This document shows positions 1 to 8,524 of a DNA stretch of 64,000 bases, piece after piece. How positions within the stretch are numbered: position 1 is the stretch's first letter; every line of letters starts with the position of its first letter. Under the pieces are notes generated by a model. That model was not told the origin of the DNA, searched no databases, and worked only from the letters and a program-made list of their open reading frames with translations. The translations under genes and the position numbers were made by a program. This stretch comes from CAWAMD01 sp963783045 (GTDB taxonomy: Bacteria > Actinomycetota > Nitriliruptoria > Nitriliruptorales > Nitriliruptoraceae), in assembly GCA_963783045.1 (NCBI GenBank), contig CAWAMD010000005.1:1426001-1490000 (forward strand), written 5' to 3'.

Positions 1-514
1 GGGCACGCTGGTCTACAACTCCTGGCTGACGATGCAGCAGCTCGGCGAGCAGGACGCGAACACCTGCCAGTACAACGACCTTGCGCTGGTCCGCCTCGAC
101 GCGGCCGACCGCGACAAGGTGAACCCGTCGGTCCCCTACTGGGGTGGCCCGACCGGGCTGGCGACCAGTGTCGCGGCCGGCGACACCGTCTACAGCTACG
201 GCAACTCGTCGCTGCGGTTCGGCCTCACCGTCCTCAGCCCGAAGCAGGGCTACAGCCTCGGCCAGGACAGCGGCGGCTGGAACCACACCGTCTACACGGC
301 GACGCCCGGCATCCCCGGTGACTCCGGCAGCGGGTTCCTCGCCGCGGACGGCCGCGCCTTCGGCGTCCTGAGCACGGTCGCGATCGCGCCGCTGGCGGGC
401 AGCAACGGTGTCGGCGACCTCAGCCGCGAGCTCGACTACATGCACCAGCACACGAACATCTCGGCGACCCTCGTCAACGGCACCGAGCCGTTCCAGCCTG
501 GCGCCCTCGGCTGA
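1..514 (+). CDS. Trypsin-like serine protease, C-terminal part (5' end outside the window)
   Basis: The reading frame is open from base 2 to a stop at 512-514, so the gene begins upstream of the window and the first internal ATG at 32 is not its start. The visible part has NDLALVRLD, which fits the strand holding the catalytic Asp of chymotrypsin-fold proteases, and PGIPGDSGSG, the oxyanion loop with the nucleophilic Ser of the GDSG motif. The catalytic His would lie in the missing N-terminal part. Proteins of this class are usually secreted, but no signal peptide can be seen here. A strong hairpin follows the stop. Family assignment is good; substrate is unknown. Confidence 0.8.
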   Translation, partial: GTLVYNSWLTMQQLGEQDANTCQYNDLALVRLDAADRDKVNPSVPYWGGPTGLATSVAAGDTVYSYGNSSLRFGLTVLSPKQGYSLGQDSGGWNHTVYTATPGIPGDSGSGFLAADGRAFGVLSTVAIAPLAGSNGVGDLSRELDYMHQHTNISATLVNGTEPFQPGALG

Positions 515-528
515 GCGACCCCAGTAGG

Positions 529-556
529 CTCCCCGCGGACGCCGGTCCGCGGGGAG
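529..556 (+). terminator. Hairpin terminator after the protease gene
   Basis: Perfect 12-bp inverted repeat (CTCCCCGCGGAC at 529-540, GTCCGCGGGGAG at 545-556) around a 4-nt loop, 15 nt after the protease stop. There is no clear T-run, as is common in high-GC actinobacteria. Confidence 0.65.
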
Positions 557-567
557 CAGGGGTGGTC

Positions 568-636
568 ATGCGAGGGGTGCTCGCGACGTTCGTCGCACTG
601 GTCGCCCTGCACGCCACCGAGCTGGCAGCCCGCTGA
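568..636 (+). CDS. Possible 22-residue hydrophobic leader peptide upstream of RNase Z
   Basis: An ATG at 568 opens a 22-codon frame (MRGVLATFVALVALHATELA..) that ends at TGA 634-636, directly against the GTG start (637) of the RNase Z gene. GGGGAGCAGGGG just upstream could serve as a ribosome binding site. The peptide is hydrophobic like a short membrane segment. It could couple translation to the next gene or be a chance frame. It matches no family I know. Confidence 0.25.
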   Translation: MRGVLATFVALVALHATELAAR

Positions 637-1545
637 GTGTCGGTCCGCGAGCTCGTCGTCCTCGGCACGGCAAGCCAGGCACCGACCCGGCGCCGCAACC
701 ACAACGGCTACCTGCTGCGCTGGGACGGCGAGGGGATCCTGTTCGACCCGGGCGAGGGCACCCAGCGGCAGCTGACCTTCGCGGGCGTCGCCCCGTCGAC
801 GATCACCCGGATCTGCCTCACGCACCTCCACGGTGACCACTGCCTCGGGCTCCCGGGCGTCGTGCAGCGGCTCTCGCTCGACCAGGTGACGCATCCCGTC
901 GAGCTGCACTATCCCGCGGCCGGGGAGGAGTTCGTCGACCGGCTCCTGCACGCGTCCGCGTTCCGGGCGACGGCCGACGTGCGCCGGCGGCCGGCCGAGG
1001 ACGGCACGGTCGTCGCGCTGGCGGCGGGGCGGCTGATCGCCCGCGGGCTCGCACACCCGGTGCCGACCCTCGGCTGGCGTCTCGAGGAGCCCGACGGCCG
1101 GCGGATGCTGCCCGACCGGCTCGCCGCCGCGGGGATCGAAGGCCCGGCGATCGGCCGGCTGCAGCGGGAGGGCTCCCTCGAGGTCGGCGGGCGGCGGGTG
1201 ACGCTCGAGGCGATGAGCGAGCCGCGGCGCGGCCAGCGGATGGCCTTCGTCATGGACACCGGGTGGTGCGATGCGGCGCTGGCCCTCGCCGAGGGGGTCG
1301 ACCTGCTCGTCTGCGAGTCGACCTTCCTGTCGTCGGAGGCCGACCAGGCGCGCGAGTACGCCCACCTGACGGCGGCGCAGGCCGCTCGGCTGGCACGGGA
1401 CGCCGGTGCGCGGCGGCTCGTGCTCACCCACTTCTCGCGCCGCTACCCCGACCCGCAGGCCTTCCTTCAGGAGGCCGCCCCGATCTTCGCGGACGTGGTG
1501 GTGGCCGAGGACCTCGACCGGATCCCGGTGCCGCCGCGCCCCTGA
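637..1545 (+). CDS. rnz: Ribonuclease Z (metallo-beta-lactamase fold, short form)
   Basis: 302 residues, GTG start. tRNase Z cuts the 3' trailer from tRNA precursors using two zinc ions. The family signature FDPGEGTQ is at residues 36-43 and the metal motif THLHGDH at 62-68. A later MDTGW supplies the bridging Asp (about 207) and VLTHFSRRY the last His (about 269). The length is normal for the bacterial short form. The N-terminal block LVVLGTASQAPTRRRNHNGY is also typical of RNase Z and argues against a generic MBL hydrolase. It stands alone apart from the tiny frame abutting its start. Confidence 0.85.
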   Translation: MSVRELVVLGTASQAPTRRRNHNGYLLRWDGEGILFDPGEGTQRQLTFAGVAPSTITRICLTHLHGDHCLGLPGVVQRLSLDQVTHPVELHYPAAGEEFVDRLLHASAFRATADVRRRPAEDGTVVALAAGRLIARGLAHPVPTLGWRLEEPDGRRMLPDRLAAAGIEGPAIGRLQREGSLEVGGRRVTLEAMSEPRRGQRMAFVMDTGWCDAALALAEGVDLLVCESTFLSSEADQAREYAHLTAAQAARLARDAGARRLVLTHFSRRYPDPQAFLQEAAPIFADVVVAEDLDRIPVPPRP

Positions 1546-1680
1546 GTCGCCCACGGCCCTGACCGGCCGGCCACCCGCAGGCCTGACGTCTCCCGTCCGT
1601 GGGCATCCACACCGCTGCCGGACCGCGCCCGCTCCCCTTGACTGGAGTGCACCGCAGGCACCGGCCCGTCAGGAGCAGCG

Positions 1681-2637
1681 ATGACCCGCTACGGCTACAC
1701 CCTCTTCTCCGAGCTCAACCCGCCGAGCTCGCTCGTCCACCAGGCGGTCGACGCGGAGGACGCAGGCTTCGACTTCGCGGTCATCTCGGACCACTTCCAT
1801 CCCTGGCTGAGCAGCCACACCGACAGCCCCTTCGCCTGGAGCGTGCTCGGCGCCGTGGCGGAGGCGACGAGCGACATCGACCTGACGACGCTGGTCACCT
1901 GCCCGTTCCTGCGCTACCACCCGGCGGTGATCGCCCAGGCGGCTGCCACGATCCAGTCGATGAGCGACGGACGGTTCACGCTTGGCGTCGGGGCGGGCGA
2001 GCGGCTGAACGAGCACGTGGTCGGGCGCGGCTGGCCCTCCGTGGACGTCCGCCACGAGATGCTGCGCGAGTCGATCGAGGCGATCCGCGACCTGTGGGAC
2101 GGCGGCTTCACGACCTACCGGGGCGAGCACGTGACCGTCGAGGACGCCAAGCTGTTCACCCTGCCGCAGGAGCCACCCGAGATCGCGGTGGCCGCGAGCG
2201 GCCCGGAGTCGCTCGACATCGCGGTCGAGCACGGCGACGCGCTCGTCGCCGTGTCACCCGACGCCGACCTCGTCGGCGAGTTCCGCGAGCGGCGCGGCAA
2301 CGACGCCTGGGTCATCGGCCAGGTCCCGCTCGCCTGGGATCCCGACGAGGACGCGGCCCGTGAGATGGCCATGCGCTTCTCCTTCGGGATCGCCGGCTGG
2401 AAGGTGATGTCCGAGCTGCCGAACACCGTGAACTTCGACGCTGCCGTCAACACGGTCCGCGAGGAGGACGTGGCCGCCCAGGTCGGGATCGGACCCGACC
2501 CGGCGCGCCACCTCGAGGCCATCGCCGCCTACACCGAGGCCGGCTTCGACGAGATCTGCGTCGTGCAGGTCGGCGACGACCGTGGCGAGGGGTTCTTCGA
2601 CTTCTGGAGCGAGCAGATCGCGCCCGAGCTCGAGTGA
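1681..2637 (+). CDS. F420-dependent LLM-class oxidoreductase (G6PDH-like family)
   Basis: 318 residues with an ATG preceded by AGGAGCAGCG. The luciferase-like TIM barrel is clear: AEDAGFDFAVISDHFHPW near residue 24, then SDGRFTLGVGAGERLNEHV near 100 and a long RESIEAIRDLW helix. This pattern matches the F420-dependent oxidoreductase family related to F420-dependent glucose-6-phosphate dehydrogenase. Such enzymes transfer hydride between F420 and a substrate in the cytoplasm; the substrate cannot be read from the sequence. It is monocistronic, and the following gene is convergent with only 13 bases between the stops. Confidence 0.85.
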   Translation: MTRYGYTLFSELNPPSSLVHQAVDAEDAGFDFAVISDHFHPWLSSHTDSPFAWSVLGAVAEATSDIDLTTLVTCPFLRYHPAVIAQAAATIQSMSDGRFTLGVGAGERLNEHVVGRGWPSVDVRHEMLRESIEAIRDLWDGGFTTYRGEHVTVEDAKLFTLPQEPPEIAVAASGPESLDIAVEHGDALVAVSPDADLVGEFRERRGNDAWVIGQVPLAWDPDEDAAREMAMRFSFGIAGWKVMSELPNTVNFDAAVNTVREEDVAAQVGIGPDPARHLEAIAAYTEAGFDEICVVQVGDDRGEGFFDFWSEQIAPELE

Positions 2638-2650
2638 GCCCGGCGCGCGC

Positions 2651-4153
2651 TCAGTCCGCGAGCGCCCGGTCGAGCAGGCCGAGCGGCGGGGCGCCGAGGC
2701 CGAGCATCGCCTCGTGGAACCGGCGGTGGCTGTAGGCGCTGCCCCACCGTCGGCGCGCCTCGGACCGCAGCCGCATGATCTCGAGCTTGCCCCACGTGTA
2801 GCGACCGTAGGTGGGGTCGAAGGTGGCGCGGACGGCCTCGGACCGTGCGGCCGGCCCTTGCAGGTAGGCGTCCCGGGTGAAGCGGTCGGTGGCCTCGGCG
2901 ACGCTCATGCCGGCGGTGTGGACGCCGAGAGCGACGGCGAAGCGGGTCACCCGCAGCAGCGCCTCGAGGATCACCCCGATGGCGAAGCGCGGGTCGGCGG
3001 CGCGGAAGCCCTCCTCGACGAAGAGCTCCTCCGCGTAGTGCGCCCAGCCCTCCACGAACGCGTAGGACAGGATCGACCGACGGGCGTCGCTCGTGAGCCG
3101 GCGCATCGCCCGGCCGTGCGCGAAGTGTCCCGGGGTCACCTCGTGGACCGTGATGGCCGGCAGGGTCGTGCGGCTGAAGACCTGCAGCCACTCCTCCTGC
3201 TGCTCGCGCGGCCAGGAGGGGTCGGGCGGCGTCACGTAGTAGATCGAGGGCGCCTCGGGCTCGTAGGGACCGGCCCAGGCCATCATGGCCATGGCCCAGG
3301 CCCGGGAGGGCGGCGCCGGCTCGACCCGGCATTCACCGTCGACGGTCAGCAGGTCGTGGGCGCGGGTGAACGCGTCGGCCTCCTCCATGAGCGTCCGGGC
3401 CTCGGCGTGGATGGCATCGGGCTCGTCGGGGTGGTCGCCGACCAGCTCGGCGACGAGCACGGCGGGGTCGACGTCGGGCTCGAGCTGCGCGCAGGCGTCG
3501 GTCATGGCGGCCCGCAGGCGCTCTGCCTCGGCCTCGGCCCGGCCGGCGAGCGCGCCCACGTCGACGGTCATGCCCTCCCCCGCGCCGAGGAGGCGCGCGA
3601 AGGCGTCGGCGCCCAGCGCCGGGTCCGGCTCGCCCTGCTCGGCGAAACCGGCGATGTGCGTCACCAGCCGATCGTGGGCCGCGAGCGCGTCGGCGTTCGC
3701 GGGATCGTCGGCGTCGACCGCGGCGGCCAGACCACGGGCCGGCCCGAGCATCGCCGCCGCCACGTCGCGGGGGATCCGGTCGAGCGCCTCCACCGCCGCG
3801 TCGACCGCGTCGGGCCAGGCAGCGAGGTGCCGGCGCCGCGCGGCGTCACGTACCTCGGCCGGCGCGTAGGGGCGGTCGTAGCAGGCCAGGTCGAGGTTGG
3901 CGATGTGGTAGAGCGGGTTGCGCCGGTGCTCCTCGAGCTCGCCGAGGACGATGCGCAGGTTCTCCTCGCCCACGCGCAGCAGCGATTCGTCGTACGGATC
4001 CTCCTCCCCGGGGCCGTCCCCGAGGCGATCGAGGGCGGAGCGGACCCCCGCCGGCGACAGGTCCTGGACCACCCCGTCGTACTCGTGGCGGCCGAGGTTC
4101 TCGCGGGCGTCGGCCACGTCGAGCTCGTACACGGCGTGCAGCCTCGGGTTCAT
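2651..4153 (-). CDS. DUF885 family metallopeptidase-like protein
   Basis: 500 residues from an ATG at 4153 (MNPRLHAVYELDVADAREN) that has AGGACGA in front of it; an upstream ATG at 4417 exists but the extra sequence looks non-coding. The protein is mostly helical and carries HEVTPGH at residues 337-343, the HExxxGH zinc motif of DUF885 proteins, which are related to M2/M32-type carboxypeptidases. Downstream there is another conserved-looking block, EGWAHYAEELFVEEGF, with a candidate third zinc ligand Glu. No signal peptide, so it probably acts in the cytoplasm on peptides or related amides. It is divergent from the amidohydrolase at 4230. Confidence 0.8.
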   Translation of the reverse strand: MNPRLHAVYELDVADARENLGRHEYDGVVQDLSPAGVRSALDRLGDGPGEEDPYDESLLRVGEENLRIVLGELEEHRRNPLYHIANLDLACYDRPYAPAEVRDAARRRHLAAWPDAVDAAVEALDRIPRDVAAAMLGPARGLAAAVDADDPANADALAAHDRLVTHIAGFAEQGEPDPALGADAFARLLGAGEGMTVDVGALAGRAEAEAERLRAAMTDACAQLEPDVDPAVLVAELVGDHPDEPDAIHAEARTLMEEADAFTRAHDLLTVDGECRVEPAPPSRAWAMAMMAWAGPYEPEAPSIYYVTPPDPSWPREQQEEWLQVFSRTTLPAITVHEVTPGHFAHGRAMRRLTSDARRSILSYAFVEGWAHYAEELFVEEGFRAADPRFAIGVILEALLRVTRFAVALGVHTAGMSVAEATDRFTRDAYLQGPAARSEAVRATFDPTYGRYTWGKLEIMRLRSEARRRWGSAYSHRRFHEAMLGLGAPPLGLLDRALAD

Positions 4154-4229
4154 GGTTCGTCCTGCGTCTCGGTGACGTGCGACGCTACTGTCGCCCGCGG
4201 GAGCGCGCAGGCGAGCGAGGAGGGTGGGC

Positions 4230-5969
4230 ATGACGACCGTCATCACGGACGGGACCGTCTTCGACGGCTCGGGCAGCGACGGGCGCCGCGCGGACGTCGT
4301 CGTGGACGACGGCCGGGTGCGCGAGCTCCGGTCGCCCGGCGGTCCGGTCCCCGAGGGCGCCACGGTCATCGACGCCGCCGGCTGCTGGGTGACGCCCGGC
4401 TTCGTCGACCTGCACACCCACTACGACGCCGAGGTGGAGGTCGCGCCGGCGCTGACGGAGTCGATCCGCCACGGCGTGACGACGGTGCTCATGGGCTCGT
4501 GCGGCCTGTCGATGGCGGTGGGCACGCCGACCGATCTCGCCGACATGTTCTGCCGGGTCGAGGGCATCCCCCGACCGATGGTGCTGCCGGTGCTCGAGCA
4601 GATCGTCGACTGGCGCTCACCCGCCGGGTATCTCGACCATCTCGCGACGCTGCCCGTCGGGCCGAACGTCACGGCGATGCTCGGCCACTCGACGATCCGG
4701 GCGCACGTCATGGGTCTCGGCCGCAGCCTCGACGATCGCGTCAGCCCGACCCGCGCCGAGCTGCTGGCGATGGGGCGGCTGCTCATCGACGCGCTCGACG
4801 CCGGCTATCTCGGCCTCTCGGTGAACACGCTGCCGTGGGACAAGATGGACGGCGAGCGGTACCGGTCGCGGCCGACCCCGTCCGTGTTCGCGCACTGGGA
4901 CGAGTACCGGTTCCTCAACCGGATCCTGCGCCGGCGCGACGCGCTCTGGCAGGGCGTCCCCGACGTGTCCACGAAGATCAACGTGCTCGCCTTCCTGTGG
5001 GAGTCCGCCGCGATCGGCCGTCGCGACCCGCTGCGCACGATGATCATCACGCTGATGGACACAAAGGCGGACCGGACCGTCTACCGGACCGTCGGGGCGC
5101 TCGCGACGTTCTTCAACGGCGTGCTCGGCGCCGACCTGCGGCTGCAGTCCCTGCCGAACCCCTTCGACCTCTACGTCGACGGGATGGAGGTGCCGGTCCT
5201 CGAGGAGATCGGCGCCGGCACCGCCGCGCTGCACGAGCAGGACCCCGCCGACCGGGCCTCGCTGCTGCGTGACCCCGGCTACCGCCGACGGTTCCGCCGC
5301 CAGTGGCGGGCCTGGTTCCCCGGCCGCGCCTACCACCGCGACCTCGACGAGACGACCATCATCGACTGTCCCGAGGCGGCGCTGGTGGGGCGCTCCTTCG
5401 GGGCGGTCGCGCGGGAGCGCGGGCAGGACCCGATCGACACGTTCCTCGACCTGCAGGCGGAGCACGGCACGAAGCTGCGCTGGTACTCGGTCGTCGGCAA
5501 CGACCGGCCCGAGGCGCTGGAGTGGATCATGACCCACCCGGCGGTGCTGATCGGCTTCTCCGACGCCGGCGCGCACCTGCGCAACATGGCCTACTACAAC
5601 TTCCCGCTGCGGATGCTCAAGCGCGTCCAGGACGCCGAGCAGGCCGGGCGTCCATTCATGACCGTCGGCCGCGCCGTGCAGCGTCTGACCAGCGAGATCG
5701 CCGACTATCTCGGGATCGACGCCGGGCGGCTCGAGCCCGGACGGCGGGCCGACCTCGTGGTGGTCGACCCGACGGCGCTCGACGACGGCGAGGAGATCCA
5801 CGAGGCCCCGATGGCGGGCTTCGACGGTCTGAACCGGCTGGTGCGTCGCAACGACCGGGCCGTGCGGGCCGTCCTCGTCAACGGGCGCGTCGCCTGGCAG
5901 GAGGGCGCCGCGGGCGACGGGCTCGGGGACGAGCCCGGGTTCGGGCAGCTGCTGCGGCCGCTGGCGTAG
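4230..5969 (+). CDS. N-acyl-D-amino-acid deacylase-like amidohydrolase
   Basis: 579 residues. ATG 4230 is preferred over the in-frame GTG at 4224 because GAGGAGGG lies at the right distance. The N-terminal beta-sandwich (DGTVFDGSG, VIDAAGCWVTPGFVDLHTH) leads into the TIM barrel, with metal ligands H62 and H64 in HTHYD. The block FSDAGAHLRNMAYYN near residue 443 holds the usual catalytic Asp, and the C-terminus closes with LEPGRRADLVVVDP. This is the D-aminoacylase/N-acyl-D-glutamate deacylase branch of the amidohydrolase superfamily. The true substrate could be an acylated D-amino acid or another cyclic amide. Confidence 0.85.
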   Translation: MTTVITDGTVFDGSGSDGRRADVVVDDGRVRELRSPGGPVPEGATVIDAAGCWVTPGFVDLHTHYDAEVEVAPALTESIRHGVTTVLMGSCGLSMAVGTPTDLADMFCRVEGIPRPMVLPVLEQIVDWRSPAGYLDHLATLPVGPNVTAMLGHSTIRAHVMGLGRSLDDRVSPTRAELLAMGRLLIDALDAGYLGLSVNTLPWDKMDGERYRSRPTPSVFAHWDEYRFLNRILRRRDALWQGVPDVSTKINVLAFLWESAAIGRRDPLRTMIITLMDTKADRTVYRTVGALATFFNGVLGADLRLQSLPNPFDLYVDGMEVPVLEEIGAGTAALHEQDPADRASLLRDPGYRRRFRRQWRAWFPGRAYHRDLDETTIIDCPEAALVGRSFGAVARERGQDPIDTFLDLQAEHGTKLRWYSVVGNDRPEALEWIMTHPAVLIGFSDAGAHLRNMAYYNFPLRMLKRVQDAEQAGRPFMTVGRAVQRLTSEIADYLGIDAGRLEPGRRADLVVVDPTALDDGEEIHEAPMAGFDGLNRLVRRNDRAVRAVLVNGRVAWQEGAAGDGLGDEPGFGQLLRPLA

Positions 5970-5971
5970 CG

Positions 5972-6005
5972 CGGCGGGGCGGGCCTCCACGGTCCCACCC
6001 CGCCG
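5972..6005. terminator. Bidirectional hairpin between convergent genes
   Basis: 12-nt arms (CGGCGGGGCGGG and CCCACCCCGCCG, one mismatch) around a 10-nt loop, filling the gap between the stop at 5969 (+) and the stop at 6012 (-). Confidence 0.6.
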
Positions 6006-6011
6006 GCGGGA

Positions 6012-7145
6012 TCAGCTCCAGAAGGCGTCGACGGCGGCGGGGTCCTCCATCGGGACCTGGTGGGCGGCGACGACCATGCCGTCGCGGATCGTGAAGTGGA
6101 TGGCCGACCGGGCGTCGAGGGTCCGGCCCGCGCGCTCCGCGCGGTCGTGCTGGACGACCATGCCCGTGCCGTCGCCGACGAGCACCTCCTCGACGTTGAC
6201 GCGCAGCGTCCCGGCGGTCTCCTCGAACAGGTGGCCGAAGAACCCGAACACGTCGTCACGTCCCTCGTAGGTGCCGGCGATCGGGTTGTCGCCGACCGTC
6301 GTCCAGCTCACGTCGGGCGCCATCACCTGCGCGAGCGCGTCGAAGTCGCCGCGGCCGAAGGCCTCGTAGCCTCGCAGCAGCAGCGCCTTGACCGGGTCCT
6401 GCGCCGCGTCGCTGCGGCGGACGTGGGTCATGGAGACGAGCTCGTTCGGCCGTGGCACCCGGTCCGAGAAGTCGACGCCGTGGATGTCCGGCAGGATCTC
6501 GTCCTGCAGCCGGCGTGCCCACCCGGACGTGCCGCGCAGGCCCCGCTCTATCGTGGTCTGCGGGTCGTCGCAGTCCCTCACGACGATGACGAGCGACGGT
6601 CCGGGCGAGCCGTCCGGCGCACGCTGGATCCAGGCGCGCTCGCGGTGGATCCCGGCCTCGAGGAGGAAGGTGGCGAAGTCGGTCCGGCCGGCGCCGGTGG
6701 TGGCCTCGCGCCCGATCGCGATGGCCGCGTCCTCCTTGCCCGGGACGATGGGCAGCGCGAAGGCGTAGGTGGTCAGCGCCTGGCCGGGCACCCCCGCGGC
6801 GTCCATGATCTGCTCGTTGACCGACATCCCGCCGCCTGCGGCGATGACCTCCTCGGGGACGCCGGCGATCTCCTTGATGATGCGGTCACGGATGAACTGC
6901 GCGTGGGGGCTGAGCAGCTCCGCCCAGCGCAGCGTCTGCGCGGGGTCGTCACAGTCCCAGTGCAGGAGTGACAGCGCGGGCCCCTCGGGCATCCGCTGCA
7001 GGAAGACGCGCTCCCGGTGGACGCCCTGCTCGAGCAGGAAGCGGCGGTGCTCGTCGTGACGCTCCCCCTCGAGCTCCGCCGCGAGCTTCCGGAAGTCCTC
7101 GATCTTGTCGCGCGCAACCGGGTGCGCGAAGGCGTACTCCACCAT
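6012..7145 (-). CDS. Fusion protein: two DUF6176-like ferredoxin-fold repeats plus a SnoaL/NTF2-like domain
   Basis: 377 residues from an ATG at 7145 with GGGAGAGGGAGCA ahead of it. Three parts can be seen. Residues 1-120 (PHAQFIRDRIIKEIAGVPEE) and 121-245 repeat the same pattern: a long helix, then H-R-E-R (GVHRERVFLQ, GIHRERAWIQ), then a strand with a D-C-D-D motif (HWDCDDPAQT, VRDCDDPQTT). This looks like tandem alpha/beta barrels of the DUF6176 type. The last ~130 residues (LLRGYEAFGRGDFDALAQVM) are a SnoaL-like NTF2 domain, a small-molecule binding or isomerase fold. No function is established for this combination. The gene is monocistronic. Confidence 0.7.
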   Translation of the reverse strand: MVEYAFAHPVARDKIEDFRKLAAELEGERHDEHRRFLLEQGVHRERVFLQRMPEGPALSLLHWDCDDPAQTLRWAELLSPHAQFIRDRIIKEIAGVPEEVIAAGGGMSVNEQIMDAAGVPGQALTTYAFALPIVPGKEDAAIAIGREATTGAGRTDFATFLLEAGIHRERAWIQRAPDGSPGPSLVIVVRDCDDPQTTIERGLRGTSGWARRLQDEILPDIHGVDFSDRVPRPNELVSMTHVRRSDAAQDPVKALLLRGYEAFGRGDFDALAQVMAPDVSWTTVGDNPIAGTYEGRDDVFGFFGHLFEETAGTLRVNVEEVLVGDGTGMVVQHDRAERAGRTLDARSAIHFTIRDGMVVAAHQVPMEDPAAVDAFWS

Positions 7146-7250
7146 GCGACTGCTCCCTCTCCCGTGACGGGTCGTCCCGCCACCGCGACCCACTATCCGC
7201 GGAAGCCGGTCACGCGTCCACCTCCGTGGGGTTCCTGCTCGGCTGACGAC

Positions 7251-7675
7251 TCAGCGCCGCGCGGGCGGATCCGTGAAGCGGACCTCGACCCCCTCGTCCT
7301 CGTCGGTCACGTAGAAGAACCGTCCCTCGTGGTCGAGGGCGATCCCCTCGACGCGCGGCAGGTCGGGGAACGCCCGCACGGGCTCGGCGGTGTGCCGCCC
7401 GACATCGGTGCTGGTCGGCATCGGACAGCGGAAGTGGGTGGCGACCGTGGACCGTCCCGCCGGGTGGTCCTCCAGGGTCACGCTGCCCTTGTCGCGGCTG
7501 TCGATGTTGCCGGTGACGAGGTGGAGCTCCTCACCGTTCCGCAGGAGGTCGCGAACCCCGGCGATCCGTCGTCACGGAAGGTCGCCCCCTCGATGTTGAT
7601 CGGCCGGTCACCGGGCTCCGGCCGCATGGCAGCGGGCGTGTGTCGACCGTACGGAGCGTGCAGGAGGGTGTGGGA
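7251..7675 (-). pseudogene. Remnant of a gene related to esterase-like/beta-propeller proteins, truncated and frameshifted
   Basis: Reading from about 7660 downwards gives protein-like sequence (YGRHTPAAMRPEPGDRP, then INIEGATFRDDGSPG). The frame must then shift once near 7555-7565 to continue as RDLLRNGEELHLVTGNI and on to the C-terminal LPRVEGIALDHEGRFFYVTD, ending at 7251. The pieces look like two blades of a propeller (each with an EG-A-T/L-D-G strand). The N-terminal part is missing: an in-frame stop at 7676 belongs to the next minus-strand gene. It is best read as a decayed gene, though one shift could be a sequencing error. Confidence 0.45.
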
Positions 7676-7984
7676 TCAGCCGACCCCGTGCGGACGGTCA
7701 GCGGTGCGCCGTCCGTTCCGGTCGGCCACCTGCTCGAGGAGCCAGAGCGCGCGCTCGCGCGCCTGGGGCAGCACCGCCGGTGCGCGGCTGATCTGCTGCC
7801 GGACGCGTTCGAGGGCGACGGCGCTGGAGGGGACGACGGCGCGGAGCCGCTGGACACACTCGCCGTCACCGCAGCGGCTGTAGGCCAGGCCAATGGTGTA
7901 GGCCGCGAGCCAGCGGACGAAGGTCCGGTCCGCCCGGCGTCCGCGGTCGGAGTGGGGTGAGGAGGCCGCCTCGACGGCGCTCAC
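7676..7984 (-). CDS. Hypothetical protein, second gene of a two-gene unit
   Basis: 102 residues from a GTG at 7984 (VSAVEAASSPHSDRGRRAD). The start overlaps the stop of the upstream gene in GTGA, so translation is probably coupled. The middle is a compact helical stretch (FVRWLAAYTIGLAYSRCGD, then ECVQRLRAVVPSSAVALERV), followed by a second helix rich in Arg and Leu. There is no signal peptide or metal motif. I do not recognise the family. Confidence 0.5.
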   Translation of the reverse strand: MSAVEAASSPHSDRGRRADRTFVRWLAAYTIGLAYSRCGDGECVQRLRAVVPSSAVALERVRQQISRAPAVLPQARERALWLLEQVADRNGRRTADRPHGVG

Positions 7985-8199
7985 GAGCCCACCTTGCGGG
8001 TCGGTACGCGCGCCGGCGCCGCCATGTCGTGGTCGACGGCTTCGAGAGCGTCCTCGACCCCGGCGACGTACGACCGTGGATCGTCGAAGACGAGAGCCTG
8101 GCGGAGCAGGCGTTGTCGGATCGCTGCCAGCATGGCCCGTCCCGGCCCCGTCCTGGACGGCGGTTGGGCAGCCGGCTCGTTGGTTCGTGCGCTCAACAT
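7981..8199 (-). CDS. Hypothetical protein, first gene of a two-gene unit
   Basis: 72 residues from an ATG at 8199 with a strong purine-rich site (GGGGAAGAGGGGG) in front. The body is one or two helices: AMLAAIRQRLLRQALVFDD followed by RSYVAGVEDALEAVDHDM. Its stop overlaps the GTG of the next gene by four bases. Two tiny coupled genes of this sort could encode partner subunits, but nothing in the sequence identifies their job. Confidence 0.5.
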   Translation of the reverse strand: MLSARTNEPAAQPPSRTGPGRAMLAAIRQRLLRQALVFDDPRSYVAGVEDALEAVDHDMAAPARVPTRKVGS

Positions 8200-8524
8200 G
8201 ACCCCCTCTTCCCCTCTGCAGGGGTGTTCGTCGTTGACCGGTCCCTGGCCGGCCTCCGGTGGCGTTCACACGCCTCGGTGTCGTCGCGACACCGCCGGGC
8301 GTCGTTCACGTCGTCCCCTTGGACCGCCGCACCGGGGTCAAGAGTGCGACGGCTCGGTGTGCGAGAGAAGCTGCGTTCGGAGCGGGCTTTCACCCGGTCC
8401 TGCACACCGACGTGGACTGGTACGAGCGAACCATGCCGCCCGTAGTCACGCCATGCCCGACCGGCCACCTCGGGGCCACCCTTCCGGCCAGGACAACCAT
8501 GGTCCTCCGCGGCCTCCGGCCACG
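8200..8524. other. Gene-poor stretch
   Basis: About 325 bases between the GAF-ANTAR gene and the small two-gene unit. An 89-codon frame on the plus strand (8259-8528) lacks a convincing start site and protein-like composition. I see no hairpin or repeat of note apart from a short CCCCT/AGGGG stem at the 5' end of the 7981-8199 message. Confidence 0.4.

Noticed and set aside
2582..5272. 896-codon plus-strand frame across the DUF885 and amidohydrolase genes
   Set aside because: It runs antisense to one real gene and out of frame in the other; composition (Arg/Gly/Ala/His-rich) is that of a high-GC shadow frame.
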